The position numbers were made by a program, and so were the translations under genes. A stretch of DNA of 11,558 bases from an uncultured Clostridia bacterium (GTDB lineage: Bacteria > Bacillota > Clostridia > Christensenellales > CAG-917): the NCBI GenBank assembly GCA_900554085.1, contig USGA01000010.1:1-11558 (forward strand), read 5' to 3'. The notes under the pieces were generated by a model. It was given only the letters and a program-made list of their open reading frames with translations. It did no database searches and had not been told where the DNA came from. Below, in pieces: positions 1 through 7,267 of this stretch (position 1 is the first letter of the stretch; each line of letters begins with the position of its first letter).

Positions 1-1019
1 ATTTTCTCGCTCTCGTCGTGTTTTTCGTTTCGTTCGCGGGAGACCGTGCCGCGGGAATCGGCGTCACGGCGCTTTCTCTCGGCGTCCTGGTGGCCGGAAT
101 CGCGGTCACGGGCGGAATGTTCCTCGGTTCGCGCAGGCTCTGTTCCGTTTTGCCGGGCAGGGTGGCGTATAACGTTTTCAGCGAAAACTTTCCTTCGAAA
201 AAACAGGAGAAAGGCAAAATTCTGGTCATCGCCGCCACGCACAGCAGCGCGCCGGGCTCCTATTTCGCCAACTTCGACAGAGTGCGTAAAGTGGTGTTCG
301 TAGCCCTGCCGTGCTCGCTTGTATCTTTTGTACTGTTCTGCATTCTCAAAATGGCGCTCGGCACGGACACCACCGCCGAGATAGTCGTTTTCGCGATATT
401 CCCCTGCGTGTGCGCGGCGGCGGGGATAGTGCCGCTCGCGTTGCACTTTTCATTTTCCGCCCGTCACGTCAGGGAAAACAACGACGCGGGAGTCGCCGCG
501 GCGCTTTGCGTTTACAGATACTTCCTTTCCCATCCCGAGGCGCTTCCCGAGGGTACGCGCGTTTGCTTTGCCTCTTTCGGCGCGGAATACGCCGCGCACG
601 CGGGTTCGCGCGCTTTCGCCGCCGCTCACCCCGAAATCGCGGGAGGAAAAGCCGTGGTGTTCGGGGACATTACGGGAGACTCTTTCAAGTTCGTGCGCAA
701 GGACGCTCTGCGGGGTAAAGTATTTTCACGCACGGCGATGACTTCGGTCGAAAAGGCCACGGAGAAGTGCGGAATCAAATGTGCCGCGGTACCCGCGGAC
801 GAAAGCATAAAAAGCAAACTCAACGCGCTGCACGGCTATTCTGCCGAGGCGCTCGCGAGCGCAGGTTGCGACGTGGTTATGCTGACGGCAAAGGATTACG
901 GCTCCGAGGGCTCGGGCGTACCGCAGGCGTCGCCCGTGCAACTTGCAGTAAAGGCATTCGAGTTTGCAGTCAATGCAATGGCAAAAACGGCGGAGGGTGA
1001 AGATGAACACCGAGGATAG
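1..1019 (+). CDS. Membrane protein with degenerate M28 aminopeptidase-like domain (5' end cut off)
   Basis: The reading frame is open from the first base, so the N-terminus lies outside the window. Residue numbers count from the GTG at base 18. Hydrophobic segments lie at about residues 1-37 and, as a pair, at 92-145, so the protein is probably membrane-embedded. The fold signature is that of zinc-dependent M28 exopeptidases: a strand ending in ATHSSAPGSY (74-82), NNDAGVAAA (154-162), FGAEYAAHAGSRAF (187-200) and VVFGDITGDS (213-222). The usual metal ligands look eroded. The HxD pair reads H75-S-S, the DNxSG aspartate is replaced by N154, and the second Glu of the EE pair is Tyr191; E190 and D217 remain. 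No late ligand His is evident near 292. I infer a non-catalytic or altered M28 relative. The gene overlaps the next one by 17 bases, so the two are likely translationally coupled. Family assignment is moderate; activity is unknown. Confidence 0.6.
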   Translation, partial: FLALVVFFVSFAGDRAAGIGVTALSLGVLVAGIAVTGGMFLGSRRLCSVLPGRVAYNVFSENFPSKKQEKGKILVIAATHSSAPGSYFANFDRVRKVVFVALPCSLVSFVLFCILKMALGTDTTAEIVVFAIFPCVCAAAGIVPLALHFSFSARHVRENNDAGVAAALCVYRYFLSHPEALPEGTRVCFASFGAEYAAHAGSRAFAAAHPEIAGGKAVVFGDITGDSFKFVRKDALRGKVFSRTAMTSVEKATEKCGIKCAAVPADESIKSKLNALHGYSAEALASAGCDVVMLTAKDYGSEGSGVPQASPVQLAVKAFEFAVNAMAKTAEGEDEHRG

Positions 1020-2400
1020 AAACCGAATCGGCTCCCGCGAGCCCGACAAGAGGGAAAAGGGCGGGTTGACCGACGAAATGCTTATAGCGGAAGAATACCG
1101 CAGGGAAACGAATTGTGCCGAAGCCGACGGGGCGGAAGCGTCGGAAGACCTCGCAGACGTTCCGCAAAACGACAAAATCGGCACTTCAGATGACGAAAAC
1201 GGCGACAAAAGTCCGCTTTCCGGTTGGAGCAGGTTTGTCGTTCTGCTCAAGAAATTCTGCAAACGCTATTTTATCGACGCATTCACGGGTATGGCGCAAG
1301 GGCTTTTCTGCACGCTCATAGCGGGTACCATTCTCGGACAGATAGGCAGTTGGATTCAGGCGGCGGGGACCGACGCGGGGCTTGCGGTCGGCGGTGCCGT
1401 GGTCGCCGTGGCAAACATTGCGAAAATGCTTATGGGGGCGGGTATCGGTATAGGTATCGCGCACGCGCTCAAAGCGCCCAAACTGGTTATGTTCACGGCG
1501 GCGGTCGCAGGACTTGTCGGCGCGTTTGCTGATTCCGTGGTCGGCGGCGTGACGGGCGGGTTCGTTTCCTCGGACGTCGCCACCGTGCTTGCGGGCATCA
1601 AACCCGCGGCTCCCGGCAATCCCATAGGAGCCTATGTCGTATCCGTGCTGGCAATCGAACTTGGCAGACTCGTGGCGGGCAAAACGAAAGTGGACATAGT
1701 CGTGGTGCCCCTGGTTATGTTCGTGGTCTGCCTTCTCGCCGTGTGGGCGGCGTGGCCTTTCATACAACTGGTCAATCTTATAGGCGAGGGCATAGCGCTC
1801 GCTACTATGGCAACCCCCGCGGTTATGGGTATCGTCATAGCCGTGGTAATGGGAATCCTGCTGACATTGCCGACGTCTTCCGCGGCAATATGGCTTGCCG
1901 TGGCAACTCCCGTCATCACCGCTTATGCGGCGGGCGAAATCGCGTTCGAAACCTACGACGCTATGTTGCTTGCCGGCGGAGCGGCAATGGTGGGTTGCTC
2001 GGCGCATATGGTGGGCTTTGCGGTGCAGTCTTTCCGCGAAAACAAGTGGGGCGGGCTCATTGCGCAGGGAATAGGCACAAGTATGTTGCAGATTCCCAAC
2101 CTTATGCGTCACCCCCGCATACTCATTCCGCCCGTGGTGGCGAGCGCGGTGGCGGGACCTATGTCCACCTGCGTGTTTGCATTGCGCTGCAATGCGGTCG
2201 GCGGCGGTATGGGCACTTCGGGCCTGGTGGGGATTTTCGGGGCGATAGACGCGTCCACGGGCGTCATTCCCGACTGGCAACTTGCGCTCGGGATAATAGT
2301 CTGTTGTTTCGTGTTGCCCGCCGCGATATGTCTCGGTTTGTCCGAACTTATGCGTAAGACCGGATTCATCAAATACGGCGACCAGTCCCTCGAACTGTAA
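1003..2400 (+). CDS. PTS_EIIC_2 (PfoR-like) integral membrane transporter
   Basis: This 465-residue protein has a hydrophilic, charged N-terminal extension (about residues 1-75) and then roughly ten hydrophobic segments. The membrane part has the Gly/Ala-rich signatures of the PTS_EIIC_2 family, which includes the Clostridium perfringens PfoR regulator: DAFTGMAQGLFCTLIAGTIL, then GAGIGIGIAHALKAPKLVMF, then TLPTSSAAIWLA, and near the C-terminus VGGGMGTSGLVG. The family is annotated as a sugar-type PTS permease subunit, but the substrate is usually unknown, and no IIA, IIB, HPr or phosphorylatable His/Cys domain is visible here. I chose ATG 1003 because GGAGG (992-996) sits 6 bases upstream; an earlier in-frame ATG at 964 lies deep inside the preceding gene and lacks such a site. 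The 17-base overlap with the M28-like gene points to one transcript. A terminator follows at 2444. Family is confident; substrate is not. Confidence 0.85.
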   Translation: MNTEDRNRIGSREPDKREKGGLTDEMLIAEEYRRETNCAEADGAEASEDLADVPQNDKIGTSDDENGDKSPLSGWSRFVVLLKKFCKRYFIDAFTGMAQGLFCTLIAGTILGQIGSWIQAAGTDAGLAVGGAVVAVANIAKMLMGAGIGIGIAHALKAPKLVMFTAAVAGLVGAFADSVVGGVTGGFVSSDVATVLAGIKPAAPGNPIGAYVVSVLAIELGRLVAGKTKVDIVVVPLVMFVVCLLAVWAAWPFIQLVNLIGEGIALATMATPAVMGIVIAVVMGILLTLPTSSAAIWLAVATPVITAYAAGEIAFETYDAMLLAGGAAMVGCSAHMVGFAVQSFRENKWGGLIAQGIGTSMLQIPNLMRHPRILIPPVVASAVAGPMSTCVFALRCNAVGGGMGTSGLVGIFGAIDASTGVIPDWQLALGIIVCCFVLPAAICLGLSELMRKTGFIKYGDQSLEL

Positions 2401-2443
2401 GCGGCGGGGATTGCGGGTTTGAACGCATTCAAACGCACAACGT

Positions 2444-2476
2444 AAATCGCGTGCCGTCGGCACGCGATTTTGTTTT
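2444..2476 (+). terminator. Intrinsic terminator after the EIIC gene
   Basis: A perfect 12-bp stem, AAATCGCGTGCC (2444-2455) with GGCACGCGATTT (2459-2470) and a 3-base loop, is followed by TTTTGTTTT (2468-2476). It lies between the convergent EIIC and spo0A genes. The T-run is good only on the + strand; the - strand run is weak, so termination of spo0A here is uncertain. Confidence 0.75.
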
Positions 2477-2516
2477 GAATTTCATAGCGGGGAGCGTGGG
2501 CGTTCGGGCGATTTTC

Positions 2517-3308
2517 TCAGGCGCCCTCCAACAGCATTTTGTCCGCGACGAGTGCGATGAATTCTCCGTTGGTGGGTTTCTCGTTTGCCGAGTAGATACG
2601 CATACCGAATATCTGGTTGATGTTTTCGATTTTGCCCCTGTTCCAAGCCACTTCTATGGCGTGACGGATTGCCCGCTCGACCTTCGACGGAGTGGTGTTG
2701 AAAACCTCGGCAATGGAAGGATAAAGGCGTTTGGTAATGGAATTTATGATTTCGGGGTCGGCAACCGTGATTTTTATCGCCTCGCGCAAAAACTGGTAGC
2801 CTTTGATGTGTGCGGGTATGCCTACCGAAATGAAGAGGTTTGCGATTTTTTCGTCCAACGAGCGGTTTCGCCTGTTGGTGCGGTTTGCGGGCGCGGGCAC
2901 TGCGGCGGGTACGGGTGCCGCCGCAACCGCGGGTGCGGGCGCGGCTTCCTCGGCGGAGAAGTCGTCCATTGTCTTGAGAAGAGCGTCGAAACTGAAAGGT
3001 TTCGCAAAGAAGTAGGAGGCGCCGTAACGGAAGGCTTTCTGTACGAAAGCGTCGGTGCCGAGTTGCGACATCATAATGACGGTGGTTTTTTGAGTTTTGA
3101 CGGAGGAGAGCACGCCGAAACCGTCGATTTCGGGCATAACTATGTCGAGCAGAAGGAAGTCGGGAGTGACGTCCTCGAGCAGAGCCAGCGCTTCGGCGCC
3201 GTTGCCTGCGACGCCGACCACTTCGTAGTCGGGCTGAGCCCCGATAAATTCTTTCAAACTGCGTGTGAGTGCCGTATTGTCGTCGGCTATTAAAACGGTC
3301 TTTTTCAT
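2517..3308 (-). CDS. spo0A: Stage 0 sporulation protein A (response regulator)
   Basis: Spo0A is the master transcription factor for entry into sporulation, activated by phosphorelay or direct kinase phosphorylation. The 263 residues match the family length. The receiver domain (1-120) has the acidic pair D9/D10, phosphoacceptor D55 in LLLDIVMP, S81 and K103 in FAKPF. An Ala/Pro-rich linker follows (about 122-142). The C-terminal Spo0A DNA-binding domain carries the hallmark SKVERAIRHAIEVAWNRG helix and TNGEFIALVADK near the end. The start ATG is preceded by GGAGG (3314-3318) with 5 bases spacing. The gene stands alone here, with no spoIVB beside it in the visible upstream region. A 0A box about 90 bases upstream suggests autoregulation. 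Presence of Spo0A indicates an endospore-forming lineage or one descended from it; it does not prove that this strain sporulates. Confidence 0.97.
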   Translation of the reverse strand: MKKTVLIADDNTALTRSLKEFIGAQPDYEVVGVAGNGAEALALLEDVTPDFLLLDIVMPEIDGFGVLSSVKTQKTTVIMMSQLGTDAFVQKAFRYGASYFFAKPFSFDALLKTMDDFSAEEAAPAPAVAAAPVPAAVPAPANRTNRRNRSLDEKIANLFISVGIPAHIKGYQFLREAIKITVADPEIINSITKRLYPSIAEVFNTTPSKVERAIRHAIEVAWNRGKIENINQIFGMRIYSANEKPTNGEFIALVADKMLLEGA

Positions 3309-3335
3309 TTTATCCTCCGAAGATTTCGTATTTCG

Positions 3336-3344
3336 ATTTTAGCA
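3336..3344 (-). promoter_or_regulatory. Candidate extended -10 promoter of spo0A
   Basis: Read on the - strand this is TGCTAAAAT, an extended -10 element (TGnTAnAAT type). It would start transcription about 20 bases before the spo0A start codon, just upstream of its ribosome binding site. No good -35 box is seen at 17 bases, so the call rests on the extended -10 alone. Confidence 0.4.
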
Positions 3345-3853
3345 CGCGCGAAAATATGACTACGTGCCGTAAGGTGACGCAATCGGGGCGATTTTGTCGA
3401 AAATTATGCTTTTGTGTCTATACCTTGTCCGCGGACACCCTTTCGCCGCGGGAAATGTCGGTTTGATGTCGCAAACGGGCGCTTTTTCCCGTCGCGCCGC
3501 ACTGCAGACCGAAACGCGCGGACGCGCCGTCGGCAGTGCAGTCAATATACATAAAACAAGGCGGAATGCATAACAAAATTTTCAAATTTTTTTATAAAAG
3601 GCACATTTTGTTTGTCCGTTTTGCGAGGGCACAAGATGTCGTATGCGGGTGAAAAAATGGTGAAAAATTTGCAATAATTTTCCGAAAGGCGGTTTTTTTC
3701 GGGTGCAAGCGGCAAAATACGGCGGTGAAAAGTTGCAGGACGCAGGGGGATAAGAAAGGCATTTCGCGACTTTTTCCGAAGGGTACTCCCGCGCCTGTCC
3801 GCAGGGGGCGGGAAAGTTTTGGAAGCAAAAAGCGCGCGTTTTGCAAAAAAGGG
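3345..3853. other. Gene-free interval between the divergent spo0A and zinc-ribbon genes
   Basis: I see no convincing gene here; open frames lack ribosome binding sites and family resemblance. Apart from the 0A box, three things stand out. GCACTGC (3499-3505) and GCAGTGC (3533-3539) form an inverted repeat enclosing a small GC stem (3516-3527). A strongly A/T-rich stretch runs from about 3541 to 3600. A GC-rich imperfect hairpin lies at 3788-3812. None has a T-run on either strand, so they are not obvious terminators. Distal spo0A regulatory sites or a small RNA are possible but unsupported. Confidence 0.4.
3392..3403. promoter_or_regulatory. Putative 0A box (Spo0A binding site) upstream of spo0A
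   Basis: TTTTGTCGAAAA contains the 0A-box core TGTCGAA (3395-3401) described for Bacillus subtilis Spo0A. It lies 84-95 bases upstream of the spo0A start and about 50 bases upstream of the candidate -10, a position consistent with autoregulation. The core is 7 bases and could occur by chance, but location and flanking A/T both fit. Confidence 0.55.
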
Positions 3854-3882
3854 TTTACAACTCCCGCGCGCGTAAATATAAT
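3854..3882 (+). promoter_or_regulatory. Sigma-A-type promoter for the zinc-ribbon/proS unit
   Basis: TTTACA (3854-3859), a 17-base spacer and consensus TATAAT (3877-3882) form a near-perfect vegetative promoter. Transcription should begin near 3889, about 30 bases before the next start codon. Confidence 0.82.
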
Positions 3883-3918
3883 ATATGAAAAATCCGCTTG
3901 TGGCGAGGTGTGCTGCTG

Positions 3919-4404
3919 ATGGGTAAATACAAAAAATGTCCGCGCTGCGAACTGAACTGGATAACTTCCGACGCCGATTTGTGCGAGGTATGCAAGGCCG
4001 AACTCGGCAAGGCAAGTTCCATTAGTCTCATCGAAGAGGAAGAAGAGGACAATCTTTACGAGGGCGAGAGAGTCTGCCCCGTGTGCAAAGTCAATTATCT
4101 TTCCGAAGGTGAAGACGTCTGCGCGGCTTGCAAGGCGTCCCAGTACGGCAAGAAAGGCGACAAGGCCGAAGAAGACGACGATTGGGAACAGTATGTCGAC
4201 GACGCCGCCGATTCCGTAGTGGACGATGACGACAACAACGAGATTTCTCTGTCGCTGTTGCAGGAGGAAGAGGAAATCGACGAGGACGAAGAGGACGAGA
4301 ATATGTCCGACGAACCCGACGATTTCGACGATTCCATTCCCGATTTCGACGAGGGAGATTACGAAGAAGACGAAGAAGAGGGCGACGAGGACGACGATAT
4401 CTGA
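3919..4404 (+). CDS. Tandem zinc-ribbon protein with highly acidic C-terminal tail
   Basis: I do not recognise a named family. The 161 residues begin with two copies of the same Cys4 module with identical spacing: C7-x2-C10-x11-C22-x2-C25 and C53-x2-C56-x11-C68-x2-C71. The copies share CPxCxxN and an acidic residue before the last CxxC, so each probably binds one zinc and they arose by duplication. An acidic linker (39-44) separates them. Residues from about 78 to the end are overwhelmingly Asp and Glu, presumably disordered. There is no signal peptide or membrane segment, so it is likely cytoplasmic. I chose ATG 3919 because GAGGTG (3905-3910) lies 8 bases upstream and the strong promoter is correctly placed. 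The gene ends 24 bases before proS and probably shares its transcript. An RNA, ribosome or RNA-polymerase partner is plausible for such a charged zinc protein, but that is inference only. Confidence 0.8.
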   Translation: MGKYKKCPRCELNWITSDADLCEVCKAELGKASSISLIEEEEEDNLYEGERVCPVCKVNYLSEGEDVCAACKASQYGKKGDKAEEDDDWEQYVDDAADSVVDDDDNNEISLSLLQEEEEIDEDEEDENMSDEPDDFDDSIPDFDEGDYEEDEEEGDEDDDI

Positions 4405-4428
4405 GCGTCTTTTGCCTTAGGAGCAGTT

Positions 4429-5865
4429 ATGGAAAAGGACAATAAATTCGTGCAGGAAATCGCCGATATGACGGAGGATTTTCCGCGTTGGTACACCGAC
4501 GTAATCCTGAAAACCGAACTCGTGGACTACGGCCCCGTCAAAGGAACTATGGTTATCCGTCCTTACGGCTACGAAATCTGGGAGCACATTCAGGAGGCGC
4601 TCAACAAGAGGTTCAAGGAGACCGGACACAAGAACGCCTATTTCCCGATGTTCATTCCTCTCAGTTACCTTATGAAAGAAGCCGAGCACGTCGAAGGCTT
4701 TGCTCCCGAGGTCGCGCTCGTCACGCACGTGGGCAACACCGAATTGGAAGAAAAACTCGTCGTGCGCCCCACTTCCGAAACCATTATCTGCGATATGTAC
4801 TCCAAGTGGGTGCAGAGTTACCGCGACCTGCCCCTGCTCATAAATCAGTGGGCGAACGTCGTCCGCTGGGAAAAGACCACGCGTCCTTTCCTTCGCACGA
4901 GCGAATTTCTCTGGCAGGAAGGTCACACCCTCCACACCACCGAGGAGGAGGCCCGCGGCGAAGCCCTGAAAATGCTCGAAGTCTACCGCGAATTTATGCG
5001 CAACGTGCTTGCAATCGAAGTGCTCACGGGCATTAAAACGGAAAAGGAAAAATTTGCGGGAGCGGTGGAGACCTATTCTATGGAAGCGATGATGCTCGAC
5101 GGCAAGTCTCTGCAGTCCGGCACCACGCACTTCCTCGGCAAAAATTTCGCCTCCGCTTTCGAAATCAAATATCTCGACCGCGACGGCCAGATAAAGAATC
5201 CTTACCAGACCAGTTGGGGCGTCAGCACCCGTCTTATCGGCGCCCTTATTATGGCGCACGGCGACCAGCGCGGTCTCAAATTGCCGCCCCGCGTCGCGCC
5301 CGTGCAAGTGGTTGTTATTCCCGTTGCCGCTCATAAGGCGGGCGTCACGGAGAAGGCGAACGAAGTCGCCGATATTCTCCGCAAGGCGGGTCTTCGCGTG
5401 GAACTCGACGACAGAGACCAGTCTGTCGGCTGGAAGTTCAACGAATGGGAGATGAAGGGTGCCCCCCTGCGTCTCGAAATCGGACCTCGCGACATCGAGA
5501 ACGGCGTCGCCGCGTACTCCCGCCGCGACACCCACGAGAAGGGCACAATCAAACTCGCCGACCTTGCGGCGGAAGTTCCCGCGCTCCTCGACGATATTCA
5601 CGAAACTATGTATCGTCAGTCGCACGATTTCCTGCATTCTCACGTCACGGTGTGCCACGATATGAAGGAATTCAACGCCGCCCTCGACAACAAGAATTTC
5701 GTCAAGGCTATGTGGTGCGGTTGCCGCGAATGCGAAGACGCAATCAAAGCGGAGACCGCGGCAAGCGCGCGCGTTATGCCTTTCGACCAGACCCCCGTCG
5801 GCGACAAGTGCGTATATTGCGGCAAGCCCGCCACCAAAACCGTCTATTTCGCCAAGAGTTACTGA
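4429..5865 (+). CDS. proS: Prolyl-tRNA synthetase, type 3 (ProRS)
   Basis: This class II enzyme charges tRNA-Pro with proline in the cytoplasm. The 478 residues match the archaeal/eukaryote-like short ProRS, which lacks the bacterial insertion (editing) domain. Visible motifs are VRPTSE (112-117), motif 2 FLRTSEFLWQEGHT (154-167) and motif 3 WGVSTRLIGALIMAHGDQRG (263-282) leading into LPPRVAPVQVVVIP. The anticodon-binding domain follows, then a C-terminal zinc domain with C430, C435, C461 and C464; the protein ends in Tyr, as is typical for this type. The start is supported by AGGAG (4419-4423) 5 bases before ATG 4429. It is the second gene after the acidic zinc-ribbon gene and ends at a strong terminator. 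No oddities are seen in the coding sequence. Confidence 0.98.
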   Translation: MEKDNKFVQEIADMTEDFPRWYTDVILKTELVDYGPVKGTMVIRPYGYEIWEHIQEALNKRFKETGHKNAYFPMFIPLSYLMKEAEHVEGFAPEVALVTHVGNTELEEKLVVRPTSETIICDMYSKWVQSYRDLPLLINQWANVVRWEKTTRPFLRTSEFLWQEGHTLHTTEEEARGEALKMLEVYREFMRNVLAIEVLTGIKTEKEKFAGAVETYSMEAMMLDGKSLQSGTTHFLGKNFASAFEIKYLDRDGQIKNPYQTSWGVSTRLIGALIMAHGDQRGLKLPPRVAPVQVVVIPVAAHKAGVTEKANEVADILRKAGLRVELDDRDQSVGWKFNEWEMKGAPLRLEIGPRDIENGVAAYSRRDTHEKGTIKLADLAAEVPALLDDIHETMYRQSHDFLHSHVTVCHDMKEFNAALDNKNFVKAMWCGCRECEDAIKAETAASARVMPFDQTPVGDKCVYCGKPATKTVYFAKSY

Positions 5866-5890
5866 GCGACGGCACAAACAATTACAACAA

Positions 5891-5918
5891 AAAAACGGCG
5901 TTTCAAACGCCGTTTTTT
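5891..5918. terminator. Bidirectional terminator between proS and the ComEC-like gene
   Basis: AAAAACGGCG and CGCCGTTTTT form a 10-bp stem around TTTCAAA, with a T-run on the + strand (to 5918) and an A-run (from about 5889) that gives a T-run on the - strand. It sits between the convergent gene ends at 5865 and 5940 and should serve both. Confidence 0.88.
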
Positions 5919-5939
5919 CCATATTAAATAGCGGAATCG

Positions 5940-7154
5940 TCAATCTTTTTCTTTCTCGGCTTTTATTTCTTCGTCCGTCCAGCCGTCGCGGTTCTGCTCC
6001 TGTGACGCTTCCTTTTCGGTGTTGAACGTGAAATTGTCGCCGTCGGTCACGGTGAGCACTATGTTGCCGTTGTTGTCCGTGCGGTATATTGTCATATCCT
6101 GCGCAATCAGTCTGTCGAGAGCCACTTGGCGGGGGTGATGATGAGAGTTGCCTTCTCCGCAGGAGATTACCGCATATTCGCAATCGACGGCGTTGAGGAA
6201 CACGTCGAGAGAGGATGACTCGCTGCCGTGGTGGGCAACTTTCAGGACGTCGCAGTCAATCTTGCCTATCCGTTCGGCAATTATCGGTTCGTTGATTTCA
6301 TTGCTGTCACCCGTCAGCACAAGACGGAAATCGTTGTACTCCAGGATACCTATCGGGGAGATGGCGTTTTTCTCCTCCGCGCTGCTGAGGTCGGAACTGT
6401 CATAATATTCCTGAGTAGGGCAGTAGAAGGTTAAACGATACGTTGCGTCTGTGTCGGGATTGGTCGGCTCTTGCAATCCGTTGTCTGTTATTACAACGGA
6501 ATTTGTGTTTTCGTCCGAATCTACGTTAATGTATATATTACAGTCGGGTTCGGACAAGGCGGCGATGAAGAATTCGGCATAGGCATTGGTGTCTATTCCG
6601 TCCTCGTCGTCGAACATGGCAAGTTTTGACTTGTCCAACTTTTCGATTTGCGCCTGCAACTCTGCCGAAGCGACTCTGCCGCTCGGCATTGCTAAAATAT
6701 CGGGCATGAAGATATTGTCAACATCGTACTCGTAGATAATTTCGTTTATGTATCCCACATGGTCGTCGTCGCTGTGGGTGAGCATCAGATAATCAAGTTG
6801 CTTGTCTGGAACGTACGTGGAAATATAGGCAAGAGTTTCGTCCAAGTCCCCACCTTTTGTTGTCCCGCAGTCGATGAGCATATCCTTTCCGTCGGGAAAG
6901 AGGATAAGAATACAGTCGCCCTGACCGACGTCTATAAAATGGACCTGAAGTTCGCCGTCGCCGCGAGCGAGGGGCGGGGTGCCGTTGCCCGAAGGAGTGC
7001 CGTCGTCAAAGAAAAACGGAAAAGTCGCCCTGAACTTGTCGGGTGCCGCGAAGTAGAATGCGGCAAGCGCTATCGCCGCGACAATCACGATGACCATAAC
7101 GACCAGCGCGACTTTCTTCGGCAGTTTGTTGCGTACGGATTTTGTAGAAGCCAT
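5940..7154 (-). CDS. Membrane-anchored ComEC-like metallo-beta-lactamase-fold hydrolase
   Basis: The 404-residue protein has a basic N-terminus (MASTKSVRNKLPKK), one membrane helix (about 15-37) and a low-complexity spacer. The catalytic domain resembles the C-terminal MBL domain of ComEC/Rec2: VHFIDVGQGDCILI (71-84), THSDDDHVG (126-134, with H127, D129, D131, H132), TGDS (281-284), VAHHGSESSS (306-315) and GEGNSHHHPR (333-342). The metal ligands look intact. By the positive-inside rule the domain should face outside the membrane. The long ComEC channel region is absent, so this is not a DNA-uptake channel; a nuclease or phosphodiesterase role is inferred from the family. An acidic insertion (about 150-265) separates the motifs, and the C-terminal tail is charged. 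An in-frame TAA lies five codons upstream, so ATG 7154 is the first possible start; it has no Shine-Dalgarno and a promoter directly in front. Confidence 0.85.
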   Translation of the reverse strand: MASTKSVRNKLPKKVALVVMVIVIVAAIALAAFYFAAPDKFRATFPFFFDDGTPSGNGTPPLARGDGELQVHFIDVGQGDCILILFPDGKDMLIDCGTTKGGDLDETLAYISTYVPDKQLDYLMLTHSDDDHVGYINEIIYEYDVDNIFMPDILAMPSGRVASAELQAQIEKLDKSKLAMFDDEDGIDTNAYAEFFIAALSEPDCNIYINVDSDENTNSVVITDNGLQEPTNPDTDATYRLTFYCPTQEYYDSSDLSSAEEKNAISPIGILEYNDFRLVLTGDSNEINEPIIAERIGKIDCDVLKVAHHGSESSSLDVFLNAVDCEYAVISCGEGNSHHHPRQVALDRLIAQDMTIYRTDNNGNIVLTVTDGDNFTFNTEKEASQEQNRDGWTDEEIKAEKEKD

Positions 7155-7160
7155 ACGGGG

Positions 7161-7189
7161 ATTATATTACAAGGCGTCGTCTTTGGCAA
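7161..7189 (-). promoter_or_regulatory. Promoter of the ComEC-like gene, predicted leaderless
   Basis: On the - strand, TTGCCA (7189-7184), a 17-base spacer and TATAAT (7166-7161) are followed by only six bases, CCCCGT, before ATG at 7154. Transcription should begin at or within a base or two of the start codon. There is no ribosome binding site in this gap. Confidence 0.78.
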
Positions 7190-7215
7190 CACGGACGAGG
7201 GCGGCAAGCGGGGAC

Positions 7216-7251
7216 GAAAAAGAAAAAACCGCCGTAAGCACGGCGGTTTTT
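7216..7251 (-). terminator. Intrinsic terminator after upp
   Basis: Read on the - strand, AAAAACCGCCGT, loop GCTT and ACGGCGGTTTTT form a 12-bp stem followed by TTCTTTTT. It lies 17 bases after the upp stop and upstream of the next promoter, so it separates upp from the ComEC-like gene. Confidence 0.88.
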
Positions 7252-7267
7252 GCCCGATAAAAATTTT

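Noticed and set aside
1186..2463. Long open frame of 425 codons on the - strand, opposite the EIIC gene
   Set aside because: The translation is rich in His, Arg and Gly with no domain-like pattern, it crosses the terminator hairpin, and the + strand encodes a clear membrane protein.
3542..4015. Open frame of 157 codons on the - strand in the gene-free interval
   Set aside because: It overlaps the strong + strand promoter and the start of the zinc-ribbon gene, has no ribosome binding site, and its composition looks random.
4417..6183. Long open frame of 588 codons on the - strand, opposite proS
   Set aside because: It is antisense to unmistakable ProRS, has no family resemblance and no ribosome binding site, and is explained by GC-rich codon bias leaving the opposite strand open.
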